Shown here in pieces: positions 1 through 7,718 of a DNA stretch of 64,000 nt. The notes beneath the pieces were generated by a model that saw nothing but the letters and a program-made list of their open reading frames with translations, did not search any database and was not told where the DNA came from. The position numbers and the translations under genes were made by a program. The stretch comes from an uncultured Cellvibrio sp. (lineage in GTDB: Bacteria; Pseudomonadota; Gammaproteobacteria; Pseudomonadales; Cellvibrionaceae), in contig CAMLKG010000010.1 in NCBI GenBank assembly GCA_946480695.1, positions 62,001 through 126,000 on the forward strand. The letters run 5' to 3'. Numbering within the stretch: position 1 is the stretch's first letter; the number at the start of each line of letters is the position of its first letter.

Positions 1-1
1 T

Positions 2-679
2 GACTTTGCTTCCCTCGCCTATGCTGTCCCGTTCCTGCAAGACGATGAATTGGTTACCCTTTACGATTCCAGCAAATCCAACCCCAATGCGCCGATTGTC
101 GTTATGGGACCGGGTACCGGCTTTGGAATGGCAGCCCTGGTGCCGGACAATGGTAATTGGCGAATCATCCCCACCGAAGGCGGGCACGCCAGTTTTGCAC
201 CTACCAATGAAAAAGAATTGGAAATCAAATCATTCCTTCTGAAAGAACAAAACCATGTTTCCGTTGAAAACATTCTGTCCGGTGGTGGATTGGTAACACT
301 GTATCGCGCACTCGCGCATAACGCTGGTGTAGAAGCCAAACCCTATACTCCTGCCGACGTTAGCAGCAAAGGTTTGTCGGACACAGATGATCTGTGCCGT
401 GAAGCTGTTCTAACATTCTGCGATGTATTGGGTGAAGTGGCGGGAGACAAAGCCTTGTCGCTGGGAGCCAAAGGAGGTGTCGTCATTGGTGGCGGTATTA
501 CTCCGAAATTGGTTAACCTTTTGCCGGAATCCCACTTCCTTGAGCGCTATAAAAACAAAGGGCCAATGGCAGGTTACGTCAGCGATATTTCAATTCGACT
601 GATCGTAAATGACAAAGCTGCGCTGGTAGGTTCCGCAGCCTGGTTAATCAATAACACCCCTGCGTTAAAAAACGCTTGA
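2..679 (+). CDS. glk: Glucokinase, 5' end cut off by the window edge
   Basis: Phosphorylates glucose to glucose 6-phosphate with ATP in the cytoplasm. The frame is open from base 2, so the true start lies outside the window; about 225 C-terminal residues are visible against about 320 for the family. Hallmarks of the E. coli-type (non-ROK) glucokinase are visible: GPGTGFGMA near the left edge, EGGHASFAP (substrate-side loop), SGGGLVTLYRAL, and the C-terminal block GVVIGGGITPKL followed by the DI-x-LIV...G-x-AAWL end. The neighbouring convergent LacI-type repressor and the sugar transporter beyond it suggest a hexose-use locus, with the glucose supplied by oligosaccharide breakdown upstream (inference). 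The family call is firm; the regulation is not visible. Confidence 0.93.
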   Translation, partial: DFASLAYAVPFLQDDELVTLYDSSKSNPNAPIVVMGPGTGFGMAALVPDNGNWRIIPTEGGHASFAPTNEKELEIKSFLLKEQNHVSVENILSGGGLVTLYRALAHNAGVEAKPYTPADVSSKGLSDTDDLCREAVLTFCDVLGEVAGDKALSLGAKGGVVIGGGITPKLVNLLPESHFLERYKNKGPMAGYVSDISIRLIVNDKAALVGSAAWLINNTPALKNA

Positions 680-701
680 TACAATAAATCCTCCTTTAAA
701 A

Positions 702-721
702 AATGCACCTTCGGGTGCATT
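702..721 (-). terminator. Rho-independent terminator between glk and the lacI-type gene
   Basis: Perfect 8-bp stem AATGCACC/GGTGCATT with a TTCG tetraloop. Read on the minus strand the stem is followed by a run of six T, so it mainly ends the repressor gene. It may also act on the convergent glk transcript, which lacks a T-run on its side. Confidence 0.85.
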
Positions 722-728
722 GTTCATG

Positions 729-1745
729 TCATTTTTGCAATGGTCCGGTGGAATCACGCACGATAATACTTGAACTCAGCATACTTGTCGGCAATTGGAT
801 TTCCCGTCCCTTTAACTGTTTCAATAATAAATCTGTGGCTTTTTTTGCCATTTGGCGAATAGGTTGGCGAATAGTTGTCAGCGAGGGGTAAATCTGATGG
901 GCAACCGGTGTATCGTCAAAACCTGCGACCGACAATTGCGCTGGAATTTTAATTCCCAATTGGTGAGCCACCATCATAACCCCAGCGGCCATATCATCGT
1001 TTGCTGCAAAAATTGCAGTTGGCCGTTGAGCTTGTTGCAATAGTTTTTTGCCGCAGGCTTCACCGGATTCAAACGAGTTATCTCCCTGCTCTATCAATTC
1101 CTTTATAAGCGGCAAATCGTTTTCGATTAATGCGGCCTTATAACCTTCGTAACGCAATGACATAGCGCGGTGATCAGGATGGCCGCAGATAAAACCTATC
1201 CGGGCATGACCCAACGCGATTAACTGGCAAGTCATATCATATGAAGCTTCTTCATCGTTCGTTTCTACATAGGGTGATAAGGATTTATTTTCCGTAGGGG
1301 CCACACGTACAAAAGGAATGTTCATTTTCTTAAGGGAGTTGATGACCATCATATTGTCCGATAACGGCGGTGTTAACATCACCCCATCAACTCGCTTTTC
1401 CAGAATTAATTCCGTTACTTCATTTAATACATTGGGATCGCGATGGATAGCCGGGTGAACAAGCAGCTCATAACGCTGCGGGCGACATATTTCCAACACA
1501 CCTTCCTGGATATCCAATACATAGTGCGCACTTGGGTGGCCGTATATCAGCCCCAAAAGATAAGAGCGATTCCCCGCCAGGCTCCGCGCTGATTGATTAG
1601 GTCGATAGTCCAGCGCCGCTATGGCGGATTCGACTTTCTCACGCGTTGCCGGCCTTACATTAGGCTCATTGTTAACCACACGCGAAACCGTTTTGATCGA
1701 CACACCCGCGAGGGCAGCTACATCATCAATCGTTGCTTTGGCCAC
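729..1745 (-). CDS. LacI/GalR-family transcriptional repressor
   Basis: A 338-residue DNA-binding sugar sensor. An N-terminal helix-turn-helix (residues about 4-25, IDDVAALAGVSIKTVSRVVN) is followed by the hinge helix segment YRPNQSARSLA (about 48-58). A periplasmic-binding-protein-like effector domain runs to the end, with the typical GHARIGFICGHP and AIFAANDDMAAGVM and SVAGFDDTPVA segments. It lies divergent to the FHS sugar transporter and convergent with glucokinase, so it probably represses hexose or oligosaccharide uptake genes (inference). The effector is unknown. An 8-bp inverted repeat (1900-1935) in the divergent region is a candidate operator. The subfamily could be a cellobiose, glucose or galactose regulator; the sequence alone does not decide. 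Confidence 0.9.
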   Translation of the reverse strand: MAKATIDDVAALAGVSIKTVSRVVNNEPNVRPATREKVESAIAALDYRPNQSARSLAGNRSYLLGLIYGHPSAHYVLDIQEGVLEICRPQRYELLVHPAIHRDPNVLNEVTELILEKRVDGVMLTPPLSDNMMVINSLKKMNIPFVRVAPTENKSLSPYVETNDEEASYDMTCQLIALGHARIGFICGHPDHRAMSLRYEGYKAALIENDLPLIKELIEQGDNSFESGEACGKKLLQQAQRPTAIFAANDDMAAGVMMVAHQLGIKIPAQLSVAGFDDTPVAHQIYPSLTTIRQPIRQMAKKATDLLLKQLKGREIQLPTSMLSSSIIVRDSTGPLQK

Positions 1746-1854
1746 TAGGTAAACCTCTTGGTTGATTTTTTCCCGTTATCCTTTAGCTCGCAATAAGTCA
1801 GCTTGACCATTAGTCGATACTTTTGTGAAGGGATTGTAATCGTGAAACAAAGAA

Positions 1855-1883
1855 TGTGACAGCTATATAGCCTTGGATTATAG
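1855..1883 (+). promoter_or_regulatory. Candidate sigma70 promoter for the sugar transporter
   Basis: TGTGAC (1855-1860) and TTATAG (1878-1883) are separated by exactly 17 bp, a fair match to -35/-10 elements. This predicts a leader of roughly 105 nt before the ATG at 1998. Prediction from sequence only. Confidence 0.35.
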
Positions 1884-1899
1884 TACCGCCGCTATTTCG

Positions 1900-1935
1900 G
1901 CCGGATAAAAAAGGCACACGAACCTGCTATCCGGC
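1900..1935. promoter_or_regulatory. Inverted repeat, candidate operator in the transporter leader
   Basis: GCCGGATA (1900-1907) and TATCCGGC (1928-1935) are a perfect 8-bp inverted repeat with a 20-bp spacer, just downstream of the predicted promoter. It could be two operator half-sites or an RNA hairpin. It does not have the compact centre usual for LacI-family operators, so the role is open. Confidence 0.35.
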
Positions 1936-1997
1936 GAATTCATTTCGAGACCATTACAACGACAAATCATTTATATAACAACGAGGCAATCACTTTC

Positions 1998-3341
1998 ATG
2001 CAATCATCATCAAACAAATACGGCCCCGCTTACGCGGCGGTGACCACACTCTTTTTTGCCTGGGGTTTTATTACCTCGTTAATTGACCCCCTGGTTGCAG
2101 CCGTAAAAGGCATCTTCAGTTTGACGGACCTTCAAGCACAGCTCAGCGCCTTTGCTTTTTTTATTGCTTACGGGGTAATGAGTTTCCCGGCGGCGGCTTT
2201 ACTGTCCCGTTTCAAGTCGGTGCCGACAATTCTGATCGCATTAAGCATGATGATTGGTGGCTGTATTTTGATGCTCGTTGCGGCAAATATTGAAATCTAT
2301 GAATTGGTTTTGGCAGGTTTGTTTGTGCTTGCCAGCGGCATCACTGCATTGCAAGTTGCGGCCAACCCATTGGCGGCGGCGCTGGGCTCACCCGAAGGTA
2401 GCCACTTCCGCCTTACTTTTAGCCAAACCTTTAATAGCCTGGGAACATTCATCGGGCCGGTAATTGGTGCAGCGCTCTTCCTGGATGGCGTGGAGGTCAA
2501 GCACGGCGAGGAAATTACGCCAGAAGTGCGTGCCGAAGCACTTGCAGGTATAGACGCTGCTTACTTCTGGCTAGCGGGAATGATTGCCGCGTTACTCGTA
2601 TTTTTCTTCCTTAGCAGAAATATTGTAGGTCAAGCCGCACCCGTCTCTAATACTTCAGGCAGAAGTATTGGCAGTATGCTATCCGAGGCGTTCCAATCCA
2701 GATGGGCGCTTTTAGGCGGCTTAGCAATTTTCCTCTATGTGGGAGCCGAGGTAGCCATTGGAACCCAGATGGCCTTCTTCCTGAATTCGGACTCAATATG
2801 GGGGCAATCGGACGCTATATTCAGCCTTCCCTTTATTGATCGCCTCGCAAGCTCTGATGGTGTTGTCGGTGTATCGCTACAAGAAGCCGCTGCGTTAACC
2901 GCACTGTACTGGGGTGGTGCGATGGTCGGTCGGCTGATTGGCTCAGCATTACTCGCAAAAGTGAACGCCGCGTTGTTATTAGCCACTTTTACCGGCGCAG
3001 CAGCCGCAATGTGCTTCTATGTGTTTGCGGTGGGCGGTGTGAGTGCCGGATTTATTGCGTTGGCGATAGGCTTATTTAATTCAATTATGTTCCCGGTTAT
3101 TTTCACCCTCACACTTGAGCGCTCAACCGCCAGTGCGGAAGCCACATCGGGATTCCTGTGCACCGCTATTATCGGCGGGGCTTTTGTTCCTTTATTGGTG
3201 GGTTTTGTATCTGGTCACAGCAGTTACATTACCGCGTTCATTGTACCGGCACTCTGCTACCTGGTTTTATGCGTTTTTGCGTTCAGTGCCAATAAAACCC
3301 AGGCAACTAATGATGTTGCCGAAATCGCCACCAGCCATTAA
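1998..3341 (+). CDS. FHS-family MFS sugar transporter (glucose/galactose type)
   Basis: A 447-residue integral membrane proton symporter of the fucose/glucose/galactose (FHS) branch of the major facilitator superfamily. About twelve hydrophobic segments are visible, beginning with the FHS-typical opening AAVTTLFFAWGFITSLIDPL. The internal segment ALQVAANPLAAALGSPEGS matches the NPL/AAALG region of GluP/FucP transporters, and NSIMFPVIFTLTLE follows near the C-terminus. It sits divergent from the LacI-type repressor and close to glucokinase, so import of free glucose or galactose for phosphorylation by Glk is the likely role (inference). The exact substrate cannot be read from the sequence. The gene converges on moaE, and a 14-bp hairpin lies at the junction. 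Confidence 0.88.
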   Translation: MQSSSNKYGPAYAAVTTLFFAWGFITSLIDPLVAAVKGIFSLTDLQAQLSAFAFFIAYGVMSFPAAALLSRFKSVPTILIALSMMIGGCILMLVAANIEIYELVLAGLFVLASGITALQVAANPLAAALGSPEGSHFRLTFSQTFNSLGTFIGPVIGAALFLDGVEVKHGEEITPEVRAEALAGIDAAYFWLAGMIAALLVFFFLSRNIVGQAAPVSNTSGRSIGSMLSEAFQSRWALLGGLAIFLYVGAEVAIGTQMAFFLNSDSIWGQSDAIFSLPFIDRLASSDGVVGVSLQEAAALTALYWGGAMVGRLIGSALLAKVNAALLLATFTGAAAAMCFYVFAVGGVSAGFIALAIGLFNSIMFPVIFTLTLERSTASAEATSGFLCTAIIGGAFVPLLVGFVSGHSSYITAFIVPALCYLVLCVFAFSANKTQATNDVAEIATSH

Positions 3342-3349
3342 GGATTTCA

Positions 3350-3389
3350 TTGGAATTAAGCAGAAGATTACCGGCCTGCTTAATTCCAA
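3350..3389. terminator. Long hairpin at the transporter/moaE junction
   Basis: TTGGAATTAAGCAG (3350-3363) and CTGCTTAATTCCAA (3376-3389) form a perfect 14-bp stem with a 12-nt loop between convergent genes, overlapping the moaE stop codon. There is no T-run, so it may act as a bidirectional terminator or an mRNA-stabilising hairpin. Confidence 0.6.
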
Positions 3390-3838
3390 CGTTCCGCTGC
3401 CTCAGTGTCTTTATTTTTTGCTTCTACCCAGTTGGACTCGCCTTTCTCGCTGAATTCTTTTTTCCAGAATGGTGCCCGGGATTTTAAAAAATCCATCAGA
3501 AACTCAGCCGCGTGAAAGGCATCTTCACGGTGTGCGCTCGTCGCTCCAACAAATACAATCTGATCGCCTAAATGCAAATCACCCACGCGATGTACAATGC
3601 GCGCTGAAATTAACTCCCAGCGCTGCCTCGCCTCAGCTATTAATTGTTCCAGTATCTTTTCTGTCATTCCCGGATAATGCTCCAGTGACAAGCGGGCGAT
3701 ATTTTTCCCGTCGTTAAAATCTCGTACACGCCCAACAAAAAACACTATCGCACCCGCGCGATTATTATCTGCAACCAATGCGGAATACTCTTGCCCCACA
3801 TCAAAATCATCCTGTTGGACCGCCACGGAAAACGTCAT
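3380..3838 (-). CDS. moaE: Molybdopterin synthase catalytic subunit MoaE
   Basis: The large subunit of molybdopterin synthase transfers sulfur from the MoaD C-terminus to cyclic pyranopterin monophosphate. The 152-residue product is the usual length. It shows RVRDFNDGKNI near residues 37-47, LEHYPGMTEK, RIVHRVGDLHLGDQIVFVG, and the active-site region SRAPFWKKE with its conserved lysines near the C-terminus. It is the last gene of moaC-moaD-moaE, starting 1 bp after moaD ends. No moaA or moaB is in the window. Confidence 0.95.
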   Translation of the reverse strand: MTFSVAVQQDDFDVGQEYSALVADNNRAGAIVFFVGRVRDFNDGKNIARLSLEHYPGMTEKILEQLIAEARQRWELISARIVHRVGDLHLGDQIVFVGATSAHREDAFHAAEFLMDFLKSRAPFWKKEFSEKGESNWVEAKNKDTEAAERWN

Positions 3839-3839
3839 A

Positions 3840-4088
3840 TCAACCTCCGGTCACCGGCGGGAAAAAAGCAACTTCATCCCCGTCCAATAAAACCTGGTCA
3901 CCTTTCACATAACTGTAGTTAACCGCCGTTAAAATTTTAAGATTCGACAACATCGGTTCCCATGCGGGATTTTGTAAAAGCAAATGTTGTTTTAACTCAC
4001 TTAACGTTTTAATCCGCCCTGCTGGAATATCCATCGAGGAAACACCTAATTGCTCGCGTAATTGCGCAAGGAAAATAACATGGATCAT
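3840..4088 (-). CDS. moaD: Molybdopterin synthase sulfur carrier MoaD
   Basis: A small ubiquitin-like sulfur carrier (82 residues with the chosen start) that is thiocarboxylated at its C-terminal glycine and feeds MoaE. The protein ends in PPVTGG, with the essential Gly-Gly terminus. The start at 4088 ([15 protein letters not shown]) was chosen because its ATG overlaps the moaC stop codon as ATGA and gives the family length; the longer open frame would add 20 unrelated residues. The overlap implies translational coupling with moaC. Confidence 0.93.
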   Translation of the reverse strand: MIHVIFLAQLREQLGVSSMDIPAGRIKTLSELKQHLLLQNPAWEPMLSNLKILTAVNYSYVKGDQVLLDGDEVAFFPPVTGG

Positions 4089-4570
4089 TGCCGTTGTTCC
4101 CCTCGCTGGTAATGGCCGCGACGACCGCCAGATTTCTCTAATAAACACACTTGTTCGATGACCATCTCCATATCTACCGCTTTACACATATCGTAAATAG
4201 TTAACGCAGCGATACTCGCCGCTGTAAGCGCCTCCATTTCCACGCCTGTTTGGCCAGTTAATTTGCAATAACTGGTCACCTCGACGGCGCACATACTTTC
4301 ATCCAAGGTAAAATCCACGGCAACTTTGCTGAGCGCCAATGGATGGCAGAGGGGAATCAGGTCGGCGCATTTTTTTGCAGCCTGTATACCGGCGATACGA
4401 GCTACTGCCAGCACATCACCTTTTTTCAATGAATTGCGCTTGATTTGCTCCAGGGTCCCGGACTTCATCAATACCCTTGCAAATGCCCTCGCCTCCCGCA
4501 CACTTGGTATTTTTTCGGATACATCCACCATGCTGGCGTGCCCTTGGGAATCTATATGGGTAAGTGTCAT
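4085..4570 (-). CDS. moaC: Cyclic pyranopterin monophosphate synthase MoaC
   Basis: Acts with MoaA in the first step of molybdenum cofactor synthesis, converting the GTP-derived intermediate to cyclic pyranopterin monophosphate. The 161-residue length is normal. It carries the conserved [18 protein letters not shown] block, the PLCHPL motif (about residues 73-78), and [12 protein letters not shown] with the catalytic-site region [10 protein letters not shown]. It is the first gene of the moaCDE cluster and is divergent from dusA. No molybdenum-cofactor riboswitch was recognised upstream. Confidence 0.95.
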   Translation of the reverse strand: MTLTHIDSQGHASMVDVSEKIPSVREARAFARVLMKSGTLEQIKRNSLKKGDVLAVARIAGIQAAKKCADLIPLCHPLALSKVAVDFTLDESMCAVEVTSYCKLTGQTGVEMEALTAASIAALTIYDMCKAVDMEMVIEQVCLLEKSGGRRGHYQRGEQRQ

Positions 4571-4688
4571 AAAATTCGATCCTGTAAAACTAAAGACTGG
4601 CCGTGCAGCTATTTTGAAATAGGGTTATCATAAAACACCTGCAAAGACGACCGCAGTTTATTTTTCCCCATAGAATCGCCTGAATTAA

Positions 4689-5702
4689 ATGACCTCACCC
4701 TTGCTTGATCGACGCTTTACCCTCGCTCCCATGATGGAGTGGTCTACATCGGACTGCCGCACCTTTTGGCGCTTATTAACTAAAAAAGCGGTGTTATACA
4801 GCGAGATGGTGACCACCGGGGCTTTACTTCATGGGGATAAAGCACGATTTCTGGATTACAACGCCTGTGAGCATCCGCTTGCCCTGCAATTAGGCGGCAG
4901 CAACCCCAGGGATTTGGCCGAATGTAGCAAGATCGCCGAAGATTGGGGCTATGATGAAGTAAACCTCAATTGCGGTTGTCCTAGTGACAAGGTCCAAAAC
5001 GGAATGATCGGCGCATGCCTGATGGCCGAACCGGACCTGGTGGCAGAATGTATCGCGGCTATGCAAAACGCGGTCAAAATTCCGGTCACCATTAAACACC
5101 GTATCGGTATCGATGACATGGAGGATTACGAAGGGATGGTGAAATTCGTCAGCACCATCGCTGCGACAGGTTGTACTACCTTTATCGTCCATGCGCGTAA
5201 AGCCTGGTTAAAAGGCTTGAGCCCAAAGGAGAATCGGGAAATTCCCCCGTTGCAATACGAAAAGGTTTACCGGTTAAAGCAGGAATTTCCACACCTCGAA
5301 ATCATTATTAATGGTGGTATAACGACGTTGGAACAGAGCAAACAACTACTCGAGCATGTCGATGGGGTCATGGTCGGTCGCGAGGCTTACGCCAATCCTT
5401 ATCTGCTCGCAGAGGTTGACCAGGCAATTTATGGCGTATCCCATCCCCCGGCCAGCAGGGAAGACGTTATGGAAGGCTTTATGGATTACTGCCGGGAACA
5501 ATTATCCAGGGGTACCCGTTTAAACCACCTTACACGCCATATCCTTGGACTTTATCAAGGGCTCCCGGGTGCAAGGCAGTTCCGTCGAATCCTCAGTGAA
5601 CAGGCACACAAGCCGGATGCCGGATTAGAGGTTATCAGGCGCGCGATTGAAGTACTAAATGAGTTACGATTACCCACTGTTGAACATGCGCAATCCGTTT
5701 AG
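4689..5702 (+). CDS. dusA: tRNA-dihydrouridine(20/20a) synthase DusA
   Basis: An FMN-dependent reductase that makes dihydrouridine in the tRNA D-loop. 337 residues, family length. FTLAPMMEWSTSDCR at the N-terminus forms part of the flavin site. The catalytic cysteine lies in NCGCPSDKVQNGMIGACLM (about 97-115). VKHRIGID and the DusA-specific HARKAWLKGLSPKENREIPP identify the subfamily, and IINGGI plus GVMVGREAY bind the FMN phosphate. It is divergent from moaC and is a stand-alone gene. Confidence 0.95.
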   Translation: MTSPLLDRRFTLAPMMEWSTSDCRTFWRLLTKKAVLYSEMVTTGALLHGDKARFLDYNACEHPLALQLGGSNPRDLAECSKIAEDWGYDEVNLNCGCPSDKVQNGMIGACLMAEPDLVAECIAAMQNAVKIPVTIKHRIGIDDMEDYEGMVKFVSTIAATGCTTFIVHARKAWLKGLSPKENREIPPLQYEKVYRLKQEFPHLEIIINGGITTLEQSKQLLEHVDGVMVGREAYANPYLLAEVDQAIYGVSHPPASREDVMEGFMDYCREQLSRGTRLNHLTRHILGLYQGLPGARQFRRILSEQAHKPDAGLEVIRRAIEVLNELRLPTVEHAQSV

Positions 5703-5760
5703 CACTAATGAATTGACCATTTATAAAAAATGACTGCTTCATTCATAAAGTCATAACGAC

Positions 5761-5766
5761 TATAAT
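5761..5766 (+). promoter_or_regulatory. Candidate -10 element for transaldolase
   Basis: A perfect TATAAT lies about 60 bp before the GTG start of tal. No good -35 hexamer is seen at 16-18 bp, so activator dependence or an error in this call is possible. Confidence 0.35.
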
Positions 5767-5825
5767 AAATCCGACGGCAATTAAACGAAGATCAACCACG
5801 TGAATTTAGAAATAGGATTACCACT

Positions 5826-6779
5826 GTGACTAGTAAACTTGAACAACTGAAGCAATTTACCGATGTGGTTGCCGATACCGGTGACATAGATGCAATCCGC
5901 CTGTACAAGCCATTGGATGCGACCACCAACCCCTCCCTGGTGTACAAAGCAGCGCAAATGCCGCAATACCAGGAATTATTATCCTCCGCTATCAGCAGTG
6001 CCAAAGGCGTAGTAAACAGCGCTGAACAACTCGGCGCCGCGTGCGACCATCTGGCCGTGGGAATTGGCCTGGAGATATTGAAAATTGTCCCAGGCCGCAT
6101 TTCCACTGAAGTGGATGCGCGTTTATCATTTGATACCCAAGCCTCCATTGCGAAGGCCCGCCACCTGATCAACCTTTATGAAAAAGGCGGTGTTGATAAA
6201 TCCCGTGTTCTCATCAAACTCGCTTCTACCTGGGAAGGTATTCGCGCTGCGGAAGTATTGGAAAAAGAAGGTATCAATTGCAACCTGACGCTTCTGTTTG
6301 GCTTCAACCAGGCGGCGGCTTGTGCGGATGCAGGCGTATTCCTTATTTCGCCATTCGTCGGCCGTATCCTGGATTGGTATAAGGCCAATACCGACAAAAA
6401 AGAATACACCGCTGAAGAAGATCCCGGCGTTGTATCCGTTCGTCGCATTTACAATTACTACAAGCAACACGGCTACAAGACTGTGGTAATGGGTGCAAGC
6501 TTCCGCAATATCGGTGAAATTGAAGCCCTGGCCGGCTGTGATCGCCTGACGATTAGCCCGCAACTGTTACAGGAGCTTGACCAGGATAAGGGCGAATTAA
6601 AACGCGTTCTGTCTCCAACCAACACCGGAAATGCGATTGCGAAACAAATCGAAACCGAAGCCAGCTTCCGCTTTGGTGTCAACCAGGATGCGATGGCAAC
6701 TGAGAAATTGGCAGAAGGCATTCGCGGCTTCGTAAAAGACCAAATCAACCTTGAGAATTTGTTAAAGTCCCGTGCTTGA
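5826..6779 (+). CDS. tal: Transaldolase
   Basis: A pentose phosphate pathway enzyme that moves a dihydroxyacetone unit between sedoheptulose 7-phosphate and glyceraldehyde 3-phosphate. 317 residues, the TalB-type length. It shows the N-terminal signature DATTNPSLV (31-39), the Schiff-base lysine at about residue 131 in [12 protein letters not shown], and the [18 protein letters not shown] segment. The start is a GTG, supported by the family alignment [12 protein letters not shown]. The last 8 bp overlap the next gene, so the two are probably co-translated. Confidence 0.96.
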   Translation: MTSKLEQLKQFTDVVADTGDIDAIRLYKPLDATTNPSLVYKAAQMPQYQELLSSAISSAKGVVNSAEQLGAACDHLAVGIGLEILKIVPGRISTEVDARLSFDTQASIAKARHLINLYEKGGVDKSRVLIKLASTWEGIRAAEVLEKEGINCNLTLLFGFNQAAACADAGVFLISPFVGRILDWYKANTDKKEYTAEEDPGVVSVRRIYNYYKQHGYKTVVMGASFRNIGEIEALAGCDRLTISPQLLQELDQDKGELKRVLSPTNTGNAIAKQIETEASFRFGVNQDAMATEKLAEGIRGFVKDQINLENLLKSRA

Positions 6780-7239
6780 TAAACTCTCCCGGTTTATTGA
6801 ACGCCACCTGCAACCAGGTGGCGCCTCTCTTCCCTTGTCACCCCACCAAAAACAGTTGGCCGTTGCCGCTTTGTTGGTGGAAGTGGCTATGGCAGATCAC
6901 CAGTTTTCGGACCTGGAATTAGCATCACTCAGTCATTCACTAGTACGTAAATATTCGCTGTCGGAAGATGAAATTGCGGAATTGATTTCGCTCGCGAAAA
7001 GCGAATCAAACCATGCAACTTCATTGCATCAATTTACCCGGATAGTTAATCAACACTGCAACAATAAAGAGAAATTCAACCTGGTTAAAGCTATGTGGAA
7101 AATGGCGTATGCCGATGGAAATGTAGATAAATATGAGGATTATTTAATTCGCAAGGTTGCAGATTTAATTTATCTGCCCCATTCAGAATTTATTCGCGCC
7201 AAAAGCCTGGTCAAAGGCCAATTGAAATCAAATAGCTAA
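6772..7239 (+). CDS. TerB-like (tellurite-resistance-type) helical protein
   Basis: A 155-residue cytoplasmic alpha-helical protein of the TerB/DjlA-N type. The two acidic helical repeats are visible: [20 protein letters not shown] (about 35-54) and [20 protein letters not shown] (about 107-126), each with the (A/M)AxxDGxxxxxE pattern proposed to bind metal. The start is a GTG lying inside the end of tal (8-bp overlap), which predicts translational coupling. The stop overlaps the stop of the convergent STAS gene by three bases. The function of stand-alone TerB proteins is unclear; no ter operon is present. Confidence 0.75.
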   Translation: MLDKLSRFIERHLQPGGASLPLSPHQKQLAVAALLVEVAMADHQFSDLELASLSHSLVRKYSLSEDEIAELISLAKSESNHATSLHQFTRIVNQHCNNKEKFNLVKAMWKMAYADGNVDKYEDYLIRKVADLIYLPHSEFIRAKSLVKGQLKSNS

Positions 7240-7718
7240 CAGTTTTCCAACATATTAACGAGGTTGCGAAAGGTGTCAGCATTGCTGGCATTTAAGCCCA
7301 TCAATATTTTGTGAGCTTCAATCACCTTTTCTTTCACTTGTTGTTCATCGCAATTGATGCACTTTAACGGATGGTCCGCCAGGACCGGTGCCTCCAGCCT
7401 TTCAACAATAGTAAAGATATCCGCAAAGCCCATAGTTTGGAGAATTCGCTGGATACTGGGATTGCTCGCCAAAATAACCGGCATTACTCCGCGCCGCTCC
7501 TGCCCCAGAATGGATATTTTGGCCATCAGGCCAAGTGTTGTACTGTCGATCGCCTCTGCTTCAGAAAGATCAAAAAGTACCGAGGTAAAATCACTACTTT
7601 TAAACATTGCATCAATAAATTGATCAAAGGAGATACAGAGCGTCAGGCGAACATCGCCTAACATCTTTATCACATATACACCCTTGTGATCAGCAACGAG
7701 AATCTGGCCGGGTTTCAT
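7236..7718 (-). CDS. rssC: STAS-domain anti-sigma factor antagonist (RssC-like)
   Basis: A 160-residue STAS protein, likely the switch partner dephosphorylated by the phosphatase encoded just upstream. The STAS core spans about residues 12-110. The phosphorylatable serine/threonine region is LFDLSEAEAIDSTTLGLMAKI (S/T about 56-58 in DSTTLG). A C-terminal extension includes LKCINCDEQ and a helical tail ending in Cys. Its ATG overlaps the stop of the phosphatase gene, so the two are coupled. The arrangement matches the rssB-rssC pair of Pseudomonas (known family); the partner anti-sigma factor is not visible here. Confidence 0.75.
   Translation of the reverse strand: MKPGQILVADHKGVYVIKMLGDVRLTLCISFDQFIDAMFKSSDFTSVLFDLSEAEAIDSTTLGLMAKISILGQERRGVMPVILASNPSIQRILQTMGFADIFTIVERLEAPVLADHPLKCINCDEQQVKEKVIEAHKILMGLNASNADTFRNLVNMLENC

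Noticed and set aside
703..891. 62-codon open frame on the plus strand
   Set aside because: Covers the terminator and the antisense of the LacI-type gene; a shadow.
1797..1807. GTCA-GCT-TGAC palindrome as LacI operator
   Set aside because: Only four base pairs per arm; expected by chance in a 250-bp region.
4571..4688. Possible molybdenum-cofactor riboswitch upstream of moaC
   Set aside because: None of the conserved segments is recognisable in the 118-bp region.
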